Source of the DNA: Novosphingobium sp. SG707 | GTDB lineage: Bacteria > Pseudomonadota > Alphaproteobacteria > Sphingomonadales > Sphingomonadaceae | Assembly: GCF_012275515.1 (NCBI RefSeq) | Contig: NZ_JAAZQL010000004.1 | Coordinates: forward strand, 496,001 to 560,000 | Reading direction: 5' to 3' | DNA: 64,000 nt | Shown: positions 10,094-18,473 of the stretch, in pieces | How the letters are laid out: each line of letters opens with the position of its first letter | Position numbering within the stretch: position 1 is the stretch's first letter | Program-made: the position numbers and the translations under genes | Notes under the pieces: model-generated | The model's input: the letters and a program-made list of their open reading frames with translations, nothing else | What the model was told of the DNA's origin: nothing | Databases searched by the model: none

Positions 10094-10113
10094 TGGGTAG
10101 CTCCACTGCGGCC
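10072..10113 (+). terminator. Strong hairpin between convergent genes
   Basis: Perfect 16-bp inverted repeat (GGCCGCAGTGGAGCTA, 10072-10087, and its complement 10098-10113) with a 10-nt loop. It spans the stop codon of the LysR gene and faces the 3' end of the dioxygenase beta-subunit gene. There is no T run, so a bidirectional or Rho-assisted terminator, or an mRNA-stabilising hairpin, is inferred. Confidence 0.7.
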
Positions 10114-10137
10114 CTGTGCCCTCCGACTGCAACCCGT

Positions 10138-10647
10138 CTAGAGGAAAACCGCCAGATTGGGCGTTTGCAGGATCGTCTCTGCCAGGATGACGGTGCGCCG
10201 CATCAGACGGCATTCTCCATCCGCGGCGATCCGGATGCGGTCGGTCCGGCGCGCGGGGATCCATTCATAGGCCCGGTCAATCGCGCGCTGCCTGTAGAGT
10301 GTTAGCGCGCTGTGCACCCGGTACACGCCGCCGCCTTCATCCGCCTCGATGAAGACAGACCCCACCGTGCGCACCGTCCGCGAGGCAGGATCTTCCGCCC
10401 AGTTTTCGTTGGTGCGCATCCGTTCCAGACGTTTCTGGATCATGGCCATGTCCTCATGCATGCGGAACGCGCCGGCGGGAAACTCATCCTCGCGCTTGCG
10501 CGCACTGATGCGCATGGGGATCTCGTAGAGGATCGCCTCGTCGAGCAGACCGGCCCAATCCTCCAGCCGCCCTGTGTCGAGCAGCATGGCCTCATATCCG
10601 AGGAACTGACGGATCGCAATGTCGATCTCTGGTGTGATCGCGCTCAT
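10138..10647 (-). CDS. Ring-hydroxylating dioxygenase, beta subunit
   Basis: A 169-residue small subunit with the NTF2-like fold, the structural partner of the Rieske alpha subunit. The region RRTDRIRIAADGECRLMRRTVILAETIL near the C-terminus is characteristic of these beta subunits. Its start codon overlaps the stop of the alpha-subunit gene by 4 bp, so the subunits are translated in balance. It is the last gene of the 15.0-10.1 kb operon. The substrate cannot be read from the beta subunit. Confidence 0.93.
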   Translation of the reverse strand: MSAITPEIDIAIRQFLGYEAMLLDTGRLEDWAGLLDEAILYEIPMRISARKREDEFPAGAFRMHEDMAMIQKRLERMRTNENWAEDPASRTVRTVGSVFIEADEGGGVYRVHSALTLYRQRAIDRAYEWIPARRTDRIRIAADGECRLMRRTVILAETILQTPNLAVFL

Positions 10648-12011
10648 TTCCCGCTCTCCACCATCTGGCTAAGCCAATGCCGGTAAAACGCGCGCTGGCT
10701 CGGCTCGCCTGGGCCGGGGCGCCAGGCTTCGCCCGGCCCCTCCCAGCTTTCGTCCAGCTTCTGCTGGCCCATGCCCTCAAGCCCCATCTGCATATTGAAC
10801 GCGGTGTTTTCCTTGCGCGCCCACACGCTGCGGGCAGCCTCAGGGGCACCTTCCCAGACGACGGTATCGTCCTGCTCGAAAATGCCGGCGGAGCTGAAGC
10901 CGAACTGACCGGCGGCATAGCTGTCGGCAGCCTGCTGCTCATCCATGAAATTCCATTTGAGCTGCCAGGACCATAACTCCATCTCGCCTGGCCCGGACGG
11001 CTGCCACTGCCGCCAGGATGTATAAACCGCCGGCGGCTTGCCAGGCGAAGGCGGCCCGAAGAAGCGCAGAAATGACAGGTTGGGGAAGATCGTCCCGACG
11101 ATTGGCGGATTCTTCTTCACCACATCCTGCAAAAGCGGATCGAGCCGATCGAGATCGAAATGCTCCTGGATATCGGACGGGTAGTACCAGACGTGCCCAT
11201 CGGGTCCGAACATGCTGTCGAAATCATGCCCAAGGAAACTGTGGCCGCCGGGAATGACATAGTGTGTCGAGAAGTTGTTCAGGACGTCAAACCCTTGGGC
11301 AAGCTCGATCGTTTGTACCGACCCATGTGCAACGCCAACATGATAGCCGTCGCCACCAAAGTTCTCGGAACCTGTCTTCCAGTCACCGCGAACCTTGTAG
11401 CGGTCAGGTGGCCCCATCGGGCTCATCCCGCCGGGATGCAGGTCCATCAGTCCGCGCATGAACCATGCAGCGCCCCCCAGATATTCCATCAGAGTCGGAG
11501 CATTGGGATCAAGCGAAGCGAAGATCATGCCGAGAAAGCTCTCGACATGCGGTGCCTTGAGAAGGCCCCAATCCTTGGGGTCGAGCCCAGCATAGGCCTT
11601 GCTCTTGTCAGGCGCGCCGATCCAGTCGCCGTTGTTCTTGAAAACCCAACCATGATAGGGGCACCGGAAATGGCTCTGATTGCCAACATCGGTCTGGCAC
11701 AGCTTGGTGCCGCGATGGCGGCAGAAATTAGCCAGAACGTGGATGGCGCTCTTGGTATCACGGGTGACGATAACGCTGTCGCGCCCGATCCGGCGCTGCA
11801 TGAAATCACCCTTGTCGGGAATCTCCGACTCGAAACCGAGGAACACCCAGCTTTTGGCGAAAATGCGCTCCATCTCGGCATCGAAGATGTCGGCATTGGC
11901 GAAAATGTTGACAGGAACGAGCCCCTTTTCCAGCTCGCTGCCTGTACGTTCCAGGATATCGTCCAGCCTCTCGCCGATGCCGGGGCAGGACTGTGCTGCA
12001 TGCATGACCAT
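10644..12011 (-). CDS. Ring-hydroxylating dioxygenase, Rieske alpha subunit
   Basis: Catalytic subunit that adds O2 to an aromatic ring to give a cis-dihydrodiol. The 455-residue protein has the Rieske cluster ligands Cys-x-His and Cys-x2-His (CRHRG and CPYHGW) in the first third. The mononuclear-iron ligands follow as His-x4-His (YHVGVAHGS), with a downstream Asp (EQDDTVVWEG). The start at 12011 follows AGGAGGGAGGG; a longer frame to 12059 lacks support. The beta subunit follows, and a dihydrodiol dehydrogenase precedes it. Electrons probably come from the ferredoxin and reductase at 6.4-8.0 kb. Confidence 0.94.
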   Translation of the reverse strand: MVMHAAQSCPGIGERLDDILERTGSELEKGLVPVNIFANADIFDAEMERIFAKSWVFLGFESEIPDKGDFMQRRIGRDSVIVTRDTKSAIHVLANFCRHRGTKLCQTDVGNQSHFRCPYHGWVFKNNGDWIGAPDKSKAYAGLDPKDWGLLKAPHVESFLGMIFASLDPNAPTLMEYLGGAAWFMRGLMDLHPGGMSPMGPPDRYKVRGDWKTGSENFGGDGYHVGVAHGSVQTIELAQGFDVLNNFSTHYVIPGGHSFLGHDFDSMFGPDGHVWYYPSDIQEHFDLDRLDPLLQDVVKKNPPIVGTIFPNLSFLRFFGPPSPGKPPAVYTSWRQWQPSGPGEMELWSWQLKWNFMDEQQAADSYAAGQFGFSSAGIFEQDDTVVWEGAPEAARSVWARKENTAFNMQMGLEGMGQQKLDESWEGPGEAWRPGPGEPSQRAFYRHWLSQMVESGK

Positions 12012-12027
12012 GACGGCCCTCCCTCCT

Positions 12028-12837
12028 TCAGCGCGCCGAGATGATCGGGCGGTTGGCAAGCCCCTGGTCTGCCATGATGATTTCCCCGGTCAGGATCCGC
12101 TGCTTAGGGTCGGCCAGCAGGGCATAGGCCGGGCCATATTCCGCGCCGGTCGGCAGGTGATCGAGCAGCGTCACCTTGCGGATCATGGCCATGAAGCTGT
12201 CTTTGGGAATGTCATTCTGGCTCTCGCTTTCAAGGCCGAGCGCACCCGGCCCCCGCAGGTCGGAATCGGCAATGCCGCAGGGCGATACGGCGTTGACCCG
12301 GATATCGGGCGCGAATTCGAACGCCAACTGGCGCACCACGCCCAGCACGGCATGCTTTGAAGCCGTGTAGAGCAGGCCGCCGCCATCGGCGCAGTAAGAC
12401 GCATTGGAGGATGCGGTGAGCGTGATCGACCCGTTGCGCCTGGCCAGTGCCTCGCGGAACACCACGGCCGACAGGATGTAGCCGAGCACGTTGATCTGCA
12501 TCACCTCGTTGAAGGCGGCTGGAATCTTGTCCAGCGCCAGATCGGAGATCGGGCGGTTCCCGTCGAAGATGCCTTGCGCGCCCACGAGGCAGTCGACATC
12601 GCCGAACCGCGCGAGAATGGCATTGCGAAATGCCTCCAGCGCCGCGATGTCGCGCACGTCGCCCTGCATGACGAGCGTATCTTCACCGAAGGCCTGTTGC
12701 AGCGCGGTGACCTTCTCGGGCGAGATATCGAGCAGGGCTAGCCTGGCTCCCAGCGTTCGGAAATATTGTGCGAGCCCGAGGCCAAGGCCCGAACCGCTGC
12801 CGGTCAGGGCTATGACGGCGCCTGTCAGATCGGTCAT
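12028..12837 (-). CDS. SDR, probable cis-dihydrodiol dehydrogenase
   Basis: A 269-residue SDR with Gly motif TGSGSGLGLG and catalytic Tyr/Lys in YTASK. The overall layout, including NAVSPCGIADSDLRGPGALG and a GEIIMADQGL ending, resembles BphB/HcaB-type dihydrodiol dehydrogenases that turn a cis-dihydrodiol into a catechol. It lies directly upstream of the Rieske alpha gene in the same operon, which supports that role. The assignment combines family resemblance and context. Confidence 0.85.
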   Translation of the reverse strand: MTDLTGAVIALTGSGSGLGLGLAQYFRTLGARLALLDISPEKVTALQQAFGEDTLVMQGDVRDIAALEAFRNAILARFGDVDCLVGAQGIFDGNRPISDLALDKIPAAFNEVMQINVLGYILSAVVFREALARRNGSITLTASSNASYCADGGGLLYTASKHAVLGVVRQLAFEFAPDIRVNAVSPCGIADSDLRGPGALGLESESQNDIPKDSFMAMIRKVTLLDHLPTGAEYGPAYALLADPKQRILTGEIIMADQGLANRPIISAR

Positions 12838-12880
12838 CTTCTTCCCACTCCTGTTATGGTGTCACGCGGTTTGCGCACGA

Positions 12881-14035
12881 TCAGATCATTTCGATAAATC
12901 TCTCGCGAATCCAGTCCGCGATAAAGCTGCGGACCGGTTCCATATTGTCCGCGCTGCAATGCTCGATACCGCCTTCGCGGGGCGTGAAAATCTTGAGGTC
13001 CGCACGGGGGCTTCGCACCGCCTGTTCATGCGAGCGATAGGCATATTCTAGGGGAATCTGCCGATCGTTCTCGCCATGCACCACGAGGAAAGGCACGTCG
13101 ATCTGCTCGACCACACCGGTCAGTGTGATCCGCTCCGACAGGGCCATGAAATCCTCCAGACTGGTCTGACCCCAGACCCACATCACATGCGCCCAGTAAT
13201 GCGGCACCGGATTCTCGCCCTCATTGCGCCGACGGCGTTGCTGTACCAGACCCCATTCATGGTTGGCACCCCAGGCCACGCAAAGGCGGAACCGCTTCTC
13301 GAAGGCGGCGGCGCGCGGCGCGTAATAGCCGCCGAGCGACCAGCCCATCATCCCGATGCGGCCAGAGGCGACATCCGCGCGCCCTTCAAGCCAGTCGACC
13401 GCCTTACCCGCCCAGAGTTCGGTCTCGACAATCGCAGGCAACCGGTTTGCCCGGAGCGCGCCGCCTACGCCGGGCTGGTCCACGATCAGGCAGGATATGC
13501 CCCGGGCCCGCAACGCCTTGGGCAGCCCGACCAGAAAGACCATCTCCTTCACGCTGTCGAGGCCGTTGCAAAAGACCATGCAGGGCGGCGACGGATTCTC
13601 AGGAGTGGCCGCCGAGCAGAACAGCGCGGGATAATGACTGTCCGCGTATGGGATCTCGACCATCTCGCAGGGCTCGCCGTTGCATGCGACATAGCGTGCG
13701 AAGGTTGCCAGCATGTCCGCATAGGCTTGCATCCGGGGCGGGTAATCGCTGGCCTGCATGCGTTCCGCAGTGATCAGATAGGCGCAAGACCGGCGATATT
13801 TCGCTGCAGCGCTCTCCAGGTTTCCGGCTGCTTCGTCATCCTGCGCCATCTCGCCCACCCGATCTGCCATGGCGAGCCAGGTATCGAAAAAGGCGTCAAC
13901 GCCGCTGTCCCCAGCTTCGGCCGCACGGGCGGTTTCCCGGTTGGCGAGATCGATATCGCCAATCGCCCCGCCCATCTCCAGCGCAAGGTTGATCGACAGG
14001 TTCCAGACGTAGTTGGTGGGGAAGGGTTCAAACAT
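12881..14035 (-). CDS. Alpha/beta hydrolase, FrsA/DUF1100-like, possible C-C bond hydrolase
   Basis: A 384-residue hydrolase with an N-terminal helical cap (about 1-120) and an alpha/beta-hydrolase core. The catalytic triad reads as Ser233 (GWSLGG), Asp324 (GENDRQIP) and His359 (GIEHCSADN). The long N-terminal cap is like FrsA and 2,6-dihydroxypseudooxynicotine hydrolase, which splits a C-C bond next to a ring. Its gene overlaps the end of the extradiol-dioxygenase-like gene by 8 bp, so it is the natural candidate for hydrolysing the ring-cleavage product. This differs from the smaller BphD-type hydrolases usually found there. Confidence 0.85.
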   Translation of the reverse strand: MFEPFPTNYVWNLSINLALEMGGAIGDIDLANRETARAAEAGDSGVDAFFDTWLAMADRVGEMAQDDEAAGNLESAAAKYRRSCAYLITAERMQASDYPPRMQAYADMLATFARYVACNGEPCEMVEIPYADSHYPALFCSAATPENPSPPCMVFCNGLDSVKEMVFLVGLPKALRARGISCLIVDQPGVGGALRANRLPAIVETELWAGKAVDWLEGRADVASGRIGMMGWSLGGYYAPRAAAFEKRFRLCVAWGANHEWGLVQQRRRRNEGENPVPHYWAHVMWVWGQTSLEDFMALSERITLTGVVEQIDVPFLVVHGENDRQIPLEYAYRSHEQAVRSPRADLKIFTPREGGIEHCSADNMEPVRSFIADWIRERFIEMI

Positions 14036-15023
14036 TGTCCATCCCCTCAGCCACGCCCTCGGCTACTTGGGCCTCGGTCAGATATTTGAAGCTCCACGCG
14101 GGCTCAGTTTCGAGAAAGGCTGGCACGCTATGCGTGAAATGGCTGTAACCGAACAGCGGAACATCAAACTCGCGGGGGACCCAGTTGTCATCCACATAGT
14201 CCGCATCGGCACCATATTCTGCTTCTCCCCCCGCCGGAGAAGGGAGATAATAGAAAAGCGCGGAATCTATCCGGTGTCGGCCAAGCCCGATGTCAGATGG
14301 CTGCCAACCGCGCCGCACCATATAATTGGCGCCGATCATCAGCTCGTCAATATCCTCGACACCGAAATTGGCGTGATCGAAGCGCAATTGGCCATCGCAA
14401 CCAGGGAAATTCGCATTGGCATTGAGAAATAGCAAATTGTGGTGGTTGTTGCTGCCGCTGGCGCGCAGATATTGACCAAAGCCGGTCTGCACATCGCTCA
14501 GCCGGAAACCCAGACGTGCGCGCATGAAGCGGCTCGCTTCCTCGAAATCGGGAATGCGGAAGACCACATGGTTGATCACCTTGGGCCTTGCGCGGCGGCG
14601 CCATTTGCGGTGGGTGTTCAGGCGCCGCACACAGCCGGGCGCGTTGACCGCATCGGGCGCGTTGGCGAAGGATTGCGGGGTCCAGCGCAGAAAGGAAAAG
14701 GGTATGCCGAAGAGCTGAACCCTGAACCCGTCCGCGACCTGCTCCAGCGCATGATCCTGCCCAAGGTTGGCGGCCAATGCGTCGAGCGAAGCCTCGTCGC
14801 TCACGCCCCAGGCCACCTCGTGAACGCCATCGCCCACGATATCTGAAGGAGCGAGCGCAGCGTCGCCGGTGCCGAGAATTTCGACTTCGGCCCCGTTTGC
14901 GAGTGTAAAGAGACCCGGACGTTCATTGCCCGCCGGCGCCAGACCGAAATCAGTGAAAAAGCGCCGCGCGACGCTGGTGTCGGACACCGCATAACGCAGG
15001 CGCCTGATCCCGATAATTGCCAT
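14028..15023 (-). CDS. VOC-family extradiol ring-cleavage dioxygenase
   Basis: A 331-residue two-domain VOC protein. Aligned by eye with BphC-type extradiol dioxygenases it keeps the iron triad His152, His217 and Glu269 at the right spacing (65 and 52 residues; 2-His-1-carboxylate). The second-shell residues His195, His250 and Tyr259 also appear to be present. This goes beyond generic glyoxalase-like VOC proteins and points to meta-cleavage of a catechol made by the downstream dioxygenase and dehydrogenase. The start at 15023 follows GGAGAGAG. It is the first gene of the operon running to 10138. The catechol is unknown. Confidence 0.82.
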   Translation of the reverse strand: MAIIGIRRLRYAVSDTSVARRFFTDFGLAPAGNERPGLFTLANGAEVEILGTGDAALAPSDIVGDGVHEVAWGVSDEASLDALAANLGQDHALEQVADGFRVQLFGIPFSFLRWTPQSFANAPDAVNAPGCVRRLNTHRKWRRRARPKVINHVVFRIPDFEEASRFMRARLGFRLSDVQTGFGQYLRASGSNNHHNLLFLNANANFPGCDGQLRFDHANFGVEDIDELMIGANYMVRRGWQPSDIGLGRHRIDSALFYYLPSPAGGEAEYGADADYVDDNWVPREFDVPLFGYSHFTHSVPAFLETEPAWSFKYLTEAQVAEGVAEGMDNV

Positions 15024-15277
15024 TCCGCTCTCTCCCCAGCCCAACAACAGGCCGACTCCTGCCAGCCATCCAAAGGCCGCTCGTCGTTGGGAGGTGGGCT
15101 AGACCCACCCGCTACTGGTCAAAAATTGTTTATCGGAATGCGTGACATAAGCTCTGCCTATTGGCCCTGAGGCGAATGGATCAGGGGGACTTATCCAACT
15201 TATCGGGCAAAGTGATTTCCCACATCCTCGGTGATCTGGAACCGTGCTTTCAAACAGGCGACGGGAAAGGATTGGTT
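15024..15277. promoter_or_regulatory. Divergent promoter region of the ring-cleavage cluster
   Basis: 254 bp between the extradiol-dioxygenase gene and the BKACE gene. It contains a short dyad (GGTGGG-5 nt-CCCACC near 15091) and an AT-richer stretch (about 15118-15150) suited to a promoter. Both divergent operons presumably start here. No exact regulator site could be fixed by eye. Confidence 0.45.
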
Positions 15278-16207
15278 ATGCGCAAGGCAATCGTGACATG
15301 TGCGGTGACGGGCGGGGTCCACACACCCTCCATGTCGCCGCACCTCCCGGTTACCCCAGAGGAGATTGCGGGCTCCGCGATCGAGGCAGCCCGCGCGGGC
15401 GCGACCATCGTGCATCTTCATGCCCGTGATCCCGAGACGGGAAAGCCGACGCAGGACCCTGACGTCTATCGCCAGTTCCTGCCGGTCATAGCCGATCGCT
15501 GCGATGCCATCATCAATGTCACGACCGGCGGCTCGCCTGTTCTGACACTGGAGGACCGCCTGGCTCCTGCGCTGACCTTCCAACCCGAGATTGCATCGCT
15601 CAACATGGGATCGATGAACTTCGCTTTTTACGAGATGCTGCAGCGCTTCACCTGCTTCGAGCATGACTGGGAAGAACCCTATGTCAGGGGCAGTGACGAC
15701 TACATTTTCCGCAACACCTTCCGCGATATCGCCTATATCCTCGAAAAATGCGAAGCGCTGGGCACGCGCTTCGAGATTGAGTGCTATGACATCGGGCACC
15801 TCTATTCGGCCGCACATTTCGCCGATCGCGGCCTCCTCAAGCCACCCTTTTTCATCCAGTCAGTCTTCGGCATCCGGGGGGGGATCGGCGTCCACCCCGA
15901 AGATGTCGCGATGATGCGGCGGACGGCAGATCGCCTGTTTGGCGCCGATTATGTCTGGTCAGTAATGGGGGCGGGCAGGCATCAGATGCCGATCGCCACA
16001 ATGTCAGCCGCAATGGGCGGCAATGTTCGCGTCGGGCTGGAGGACTCGCTGTGGGGCGAGCCAGGCCGGCTCGCACAATCCAATGCTGAACAGGTCTCGC
16101 GCATTATCAACGTGCTCCATAGCCTTTCGATCGAGGTCGCCACACCGCAGGACGCGCGCGAAATCTTGCAGCTCAAGGGAGCCGCCGCGACGCGGATCGC
16201 CGCGTGA
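15278..16207 (+). CDS. BKACE-family beta-keto acid cleavage enzyme (DUF849)
   Basis: Zn-dependent TIM-barrel enzyme that swaps the acyl part of a beta-keto acid with acetyl-CoA, giving acetoacetate and a new acyl-CoA. The 309-residue protein opens MRKAIVTCAVTGGVHTPSMS and carries the family motifs VHLHARDPETGKPTQDP near residue 50 and SVMGAGRHQMP near 230. The ATG at 15278 follows GGGAAAGG; an in-frame upstream extension to 15161 has no homology. It overlaps the next gene by 4 bp. It could process a beta-keto acid formed after ring opening. Confidence 0.9.
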   Translation: MRKAIVTCAVTGGVHTPSMSPHLPVTPEEIAGSAIEAARAGATIVHLHARDPETGKPTQDPDVYRQFLPVIADRCDAIINVTTGGSPVLTLEDRLAPALTFQPEIASLNMGSMNFAFYEMLQRFTCFEHDWEEPYVRGSDDYIFRNTFRDIAYILEKCEALGTRFEIECYDIGHLYSAAHFADRGLLKPPFFIQSVFGIRGGIGVHPEDVAMMRRTADRLFGADYVWSVMGAGRHQMPIATMSAAMGGNVRVGLEDSLWGEPGRLAQSNAEQVSRIINVLHSLSIEVATPQDAREILQLKGAAATRIAA

Positions 16208-17244
16208 CTCTTATCCGGCAGGGGCGAGGCCCCAATCCGCTTGTTGGCTTTCGTGTCGAAGACCGAATGCTGCGCAACATAGGCCGCGATTTGCAGCGCC
16301 CCGAATGCATCCTGGCCGAACGCGACGGCACCTTGTGGTCGGCCGATGCGCGCGGCGGTGTGATGCGGATCGCGCCCGATGGTAGCCAGCAGTTGATCTG
16401 TCAGGAGGCAGACGGGCATTTCAATCTATCTGGCGATGCGAAAAGCAGTCTGGTTTCCGGCACCCTCCCCAATGGCCTCGCCTTCGGGCCGGATGGCACC
16501 ATCCTTGTCTCGAACTTCGGCAAGGACCGCCTGGAGGCGATGGACCGGCACACGGGGACGACGCGCATTCTGCACGACACGATTGACGGCAAGCCGATGG
16601 GAAAGGTCAATTTTGTGCTGCGCGACCGCAAAGGCCGGATCTGGCTGACGGTCTCGACAATGGTGAACCCGTGGACCGACGCCATCACGCCCTCGATTCG
16701 CGACGGCTATATCGCCCTGATCGACGATCGGGGCATCCGCGTGGTGGCGGAGGGCTTCGCCTTCACCAATGAGCTGCGCCTCGATGCCGCCGAGGAATGG
16801 CTGTATGTGGCCGAAACGACGGGCAAATGCATCACCCGTATGCGCGTTGGCAATGATGGCTCGCTCAGTGATCGCGAAACCTATGGCCCCGCCTCGCTCG
16901 GAACCGGGGCGATCGACGGCATTTGCTTCGATGCCTATGGCAATCTGTGGGCGACGATGATCTTTGCCGACCGGCTTGTGGCCATCACTCCGGAGGGCGA
17001 TGTCCTGGAACTGGCCGACTTTGGCAATGCCGCGGCGACCGACCGGTTCGAAGCGGAATTCGCAAGCGGGGCGTCGGTCTCCTTTGAGACGCTGTCGGCC
17101 TGTGGCGGAACCGTCGCGCCGTGGCTGGCCAGTATGACATTCGCCGGAGCGGATTTGCGCACCGTTTGCCTGGGCTCGCTGCGGGGCACGACGATCCCGA
17201 CCTTTACGGCGCCGGTCGCCGGTCTGCCGATGGCGCATTGGTGA
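16204..17244 (+). CDS. SMP-30/gluconolactonase-like beta-propeller
   Basis: A 346-residue six-bladed propeller of the SMP-30/gluconolactonase/LRE family, seen in repeats such as RPECILAERDGTLWSADA, PNGLAFGPDGTILVSNFG and GAIDGICFDAYGNLWATM. Family members hydrolyse lactones using one divalent metal. The GTG start at 16204 overlaps the BKACE stop; an ATG at 16267 is an alternative. Between BKACE and a Rieske oxygenase, a lactone-opening step in the same catabolic route is likely. The true substrate is unknown. Confidence 0.85.
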   Translation: MTLIRQGRGPNPLVGFRVEDRMLRNIGRDLQRPECILAERDGTLWSADARGGVMRIAPDGSQQLICQEADGHFNLSGDAKSSLVSGTLPNGLAFGPDGTILVSNFGKDRLEAMDRHTGTTRILHDTIDGKPMGKVNFVLRDRKGRIWLTVSTMVNPWTDAITPSIRDGYIALIDDRGIRVVAEGFAFTNELRLDAAEEWLYVAETTGKCITRMRVGNDGSLSDRETYGPASLGTGAIDGICFDAYGNLWATMIFADRLVAITPEGDVLELADFGNAAATDRFEAEFASGASVSFETLSACGGTVAPWLASMTFAGADLRTVCLGSLRGTTIPTFTAPVAGLPMAHW

Positions 17245-17365
17245 TATGCCGCGCCCGATATTCCACGCTTATGCTTCCCATCAGCAATGGCAATTGGATG
17301 CGTTAGCCGAAGCGCAATAGGCAGGACAACAGGGAAGGGCGCGAGACAATGACGCCTTCCAGGCC

Positions 17366-18421
17366 ATGAAGGAGCAGGATTTGTCGACAGGGGCTCGTCA
17401 TCGCAGCTACCCGCTGAACGCCTGGTATATGGCGTGCTGGGCCAGTGACCTGGTTGCCGGCAGCCTGATGGCGCGAACCCTGCTCGATCAACCGCTTGTT
17501 TTCTTCCGGGATGAGGATGGCGCGCCGGTTGCCATGGACGACATGTGCCCCCACCGCTTCGCCCCGCTTTCTCGCGGCAGGCTGGAAGGCGGCGTTCTGC
17601 GCTGCGTCTATCACGGCTTGCGCTTCGATGCCTCGGGCGCCTGTCTCGGCAATGGTGCCGCCTACAGCCGCTTTCCGCCGGGCACGCGGGTGCGCACCCA
17701 CCGCCTGGTGGAACGGTATCGTGCGATCTGGATATGGCTGGGTGATCCTGATCGGGCCGACCCGGAGCATATCCCCGCGCTCTCACGCATGCCGGAGCCT
17801 GGCGGGCATGAGAACATCGGCAATTATCTGCATGTCCACGCGAACTGGCTGCTCGAGATCGACAACATCATGGATCTCACCCACGTCCATTACCTGCATC
17901 TTGGCTCGCTGGGCAACGAGAGCATGCGGACGGGCGAGATGGAGGTCAGCGAGAAGGACGGTGTGGTGCGAGCGGAACTCCGCATGCCGAACACGATCTG
18001 CCCGTTCGGCCCGCTCGAAGGCCAGCTTTGCGATCAGTGGAACAATGTCGAATGGCATTCGCCATCGGCCATGATCCTGGACTTCGGGGCGCTGCCGCCG
18101 GGCGAGCCGCCCGTGCAGGACGAGGGCGGCTATGCGTTCCATATTTTCACGCCCGAGACCGAGCACAGCACGCATTATTTCTTCGGCAGTTCCGGCTCCT
18201 ACCCCGAGGAGGAAGCGTGGCGGCCGCGCATGATCGGCGAATTGCAGAACCGCGTTTTCCTGGAGGAGGACAATCCTCTGATCGAAGCCGTGCAGCAACG
18301 CATGGCCGGGCGCGATTTCTGGGACATGCGCCCGGCCATCTTGTCCAGCGGTGCCGCCGCGATCAGGGTCCGCCGCAAGATCGCCAAGCTCTGCCGTGAT
18401 GAAGCGAACACCTCGGGCTGA
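17366..18421 (+). CDS. Rieske oxygenase, VanA/phthalate-type single-component terminal oxygenase
   Basis: A 351-residue oxygenase with the Rieske ligands Cys-x-His and Cys-x2-His (MCPHRFAPL and CVYHGL) at about 60-90. A mononuclear-iron site follows near residue 175 (DLTHVHYLH). The short chain and absence of a beta subunit match vanillate demethylase or phthalate-type oxygenases, which hydroxylate or demethylate. A reductase is not adjacent; the ferredoxin/reductase at 6.4-8.0 kb may serve it. AAGGAG lies inside the frame 6 nt before a TTG at 17381, which could be the real start. Confidence 0.9.
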   Translation: MKEQDLSTGARHRSYPLNAWYMACWASDLVAGSLMARTLLDQPLVFFRDEDGAPVAMDDMCPHRFAPLSRGRLEGGVLRCVYHGLRFDASGACLGNGAAYSRFPPGTRVRTHRLVERYRAIWIWLGDPDRADPEHIPALSRMPEPGGHENIGNYLHVHANWLLEIDNIMDLTHVHYLHLGSLGNESMRTGEMEVSEKDGVVRAELRMPNTICPFGPLEGQLCDQWNNVEWHSPSAMILDFGALPPGEPPVQDEGGYAFHIFTPETEHSTHYFFGSSGSYPEEEAWRPRMIGELQNRVFLEEDNPLIEAVQQRMAGRDFWDMRPAILSSGAAAIRVRRKIAKLCRDEANTSG

Positions 18422-18473
18422 CGCCAGGCCTGGCAACCGCCACAATCGATAAACCACGATAATGGGAGGATTT

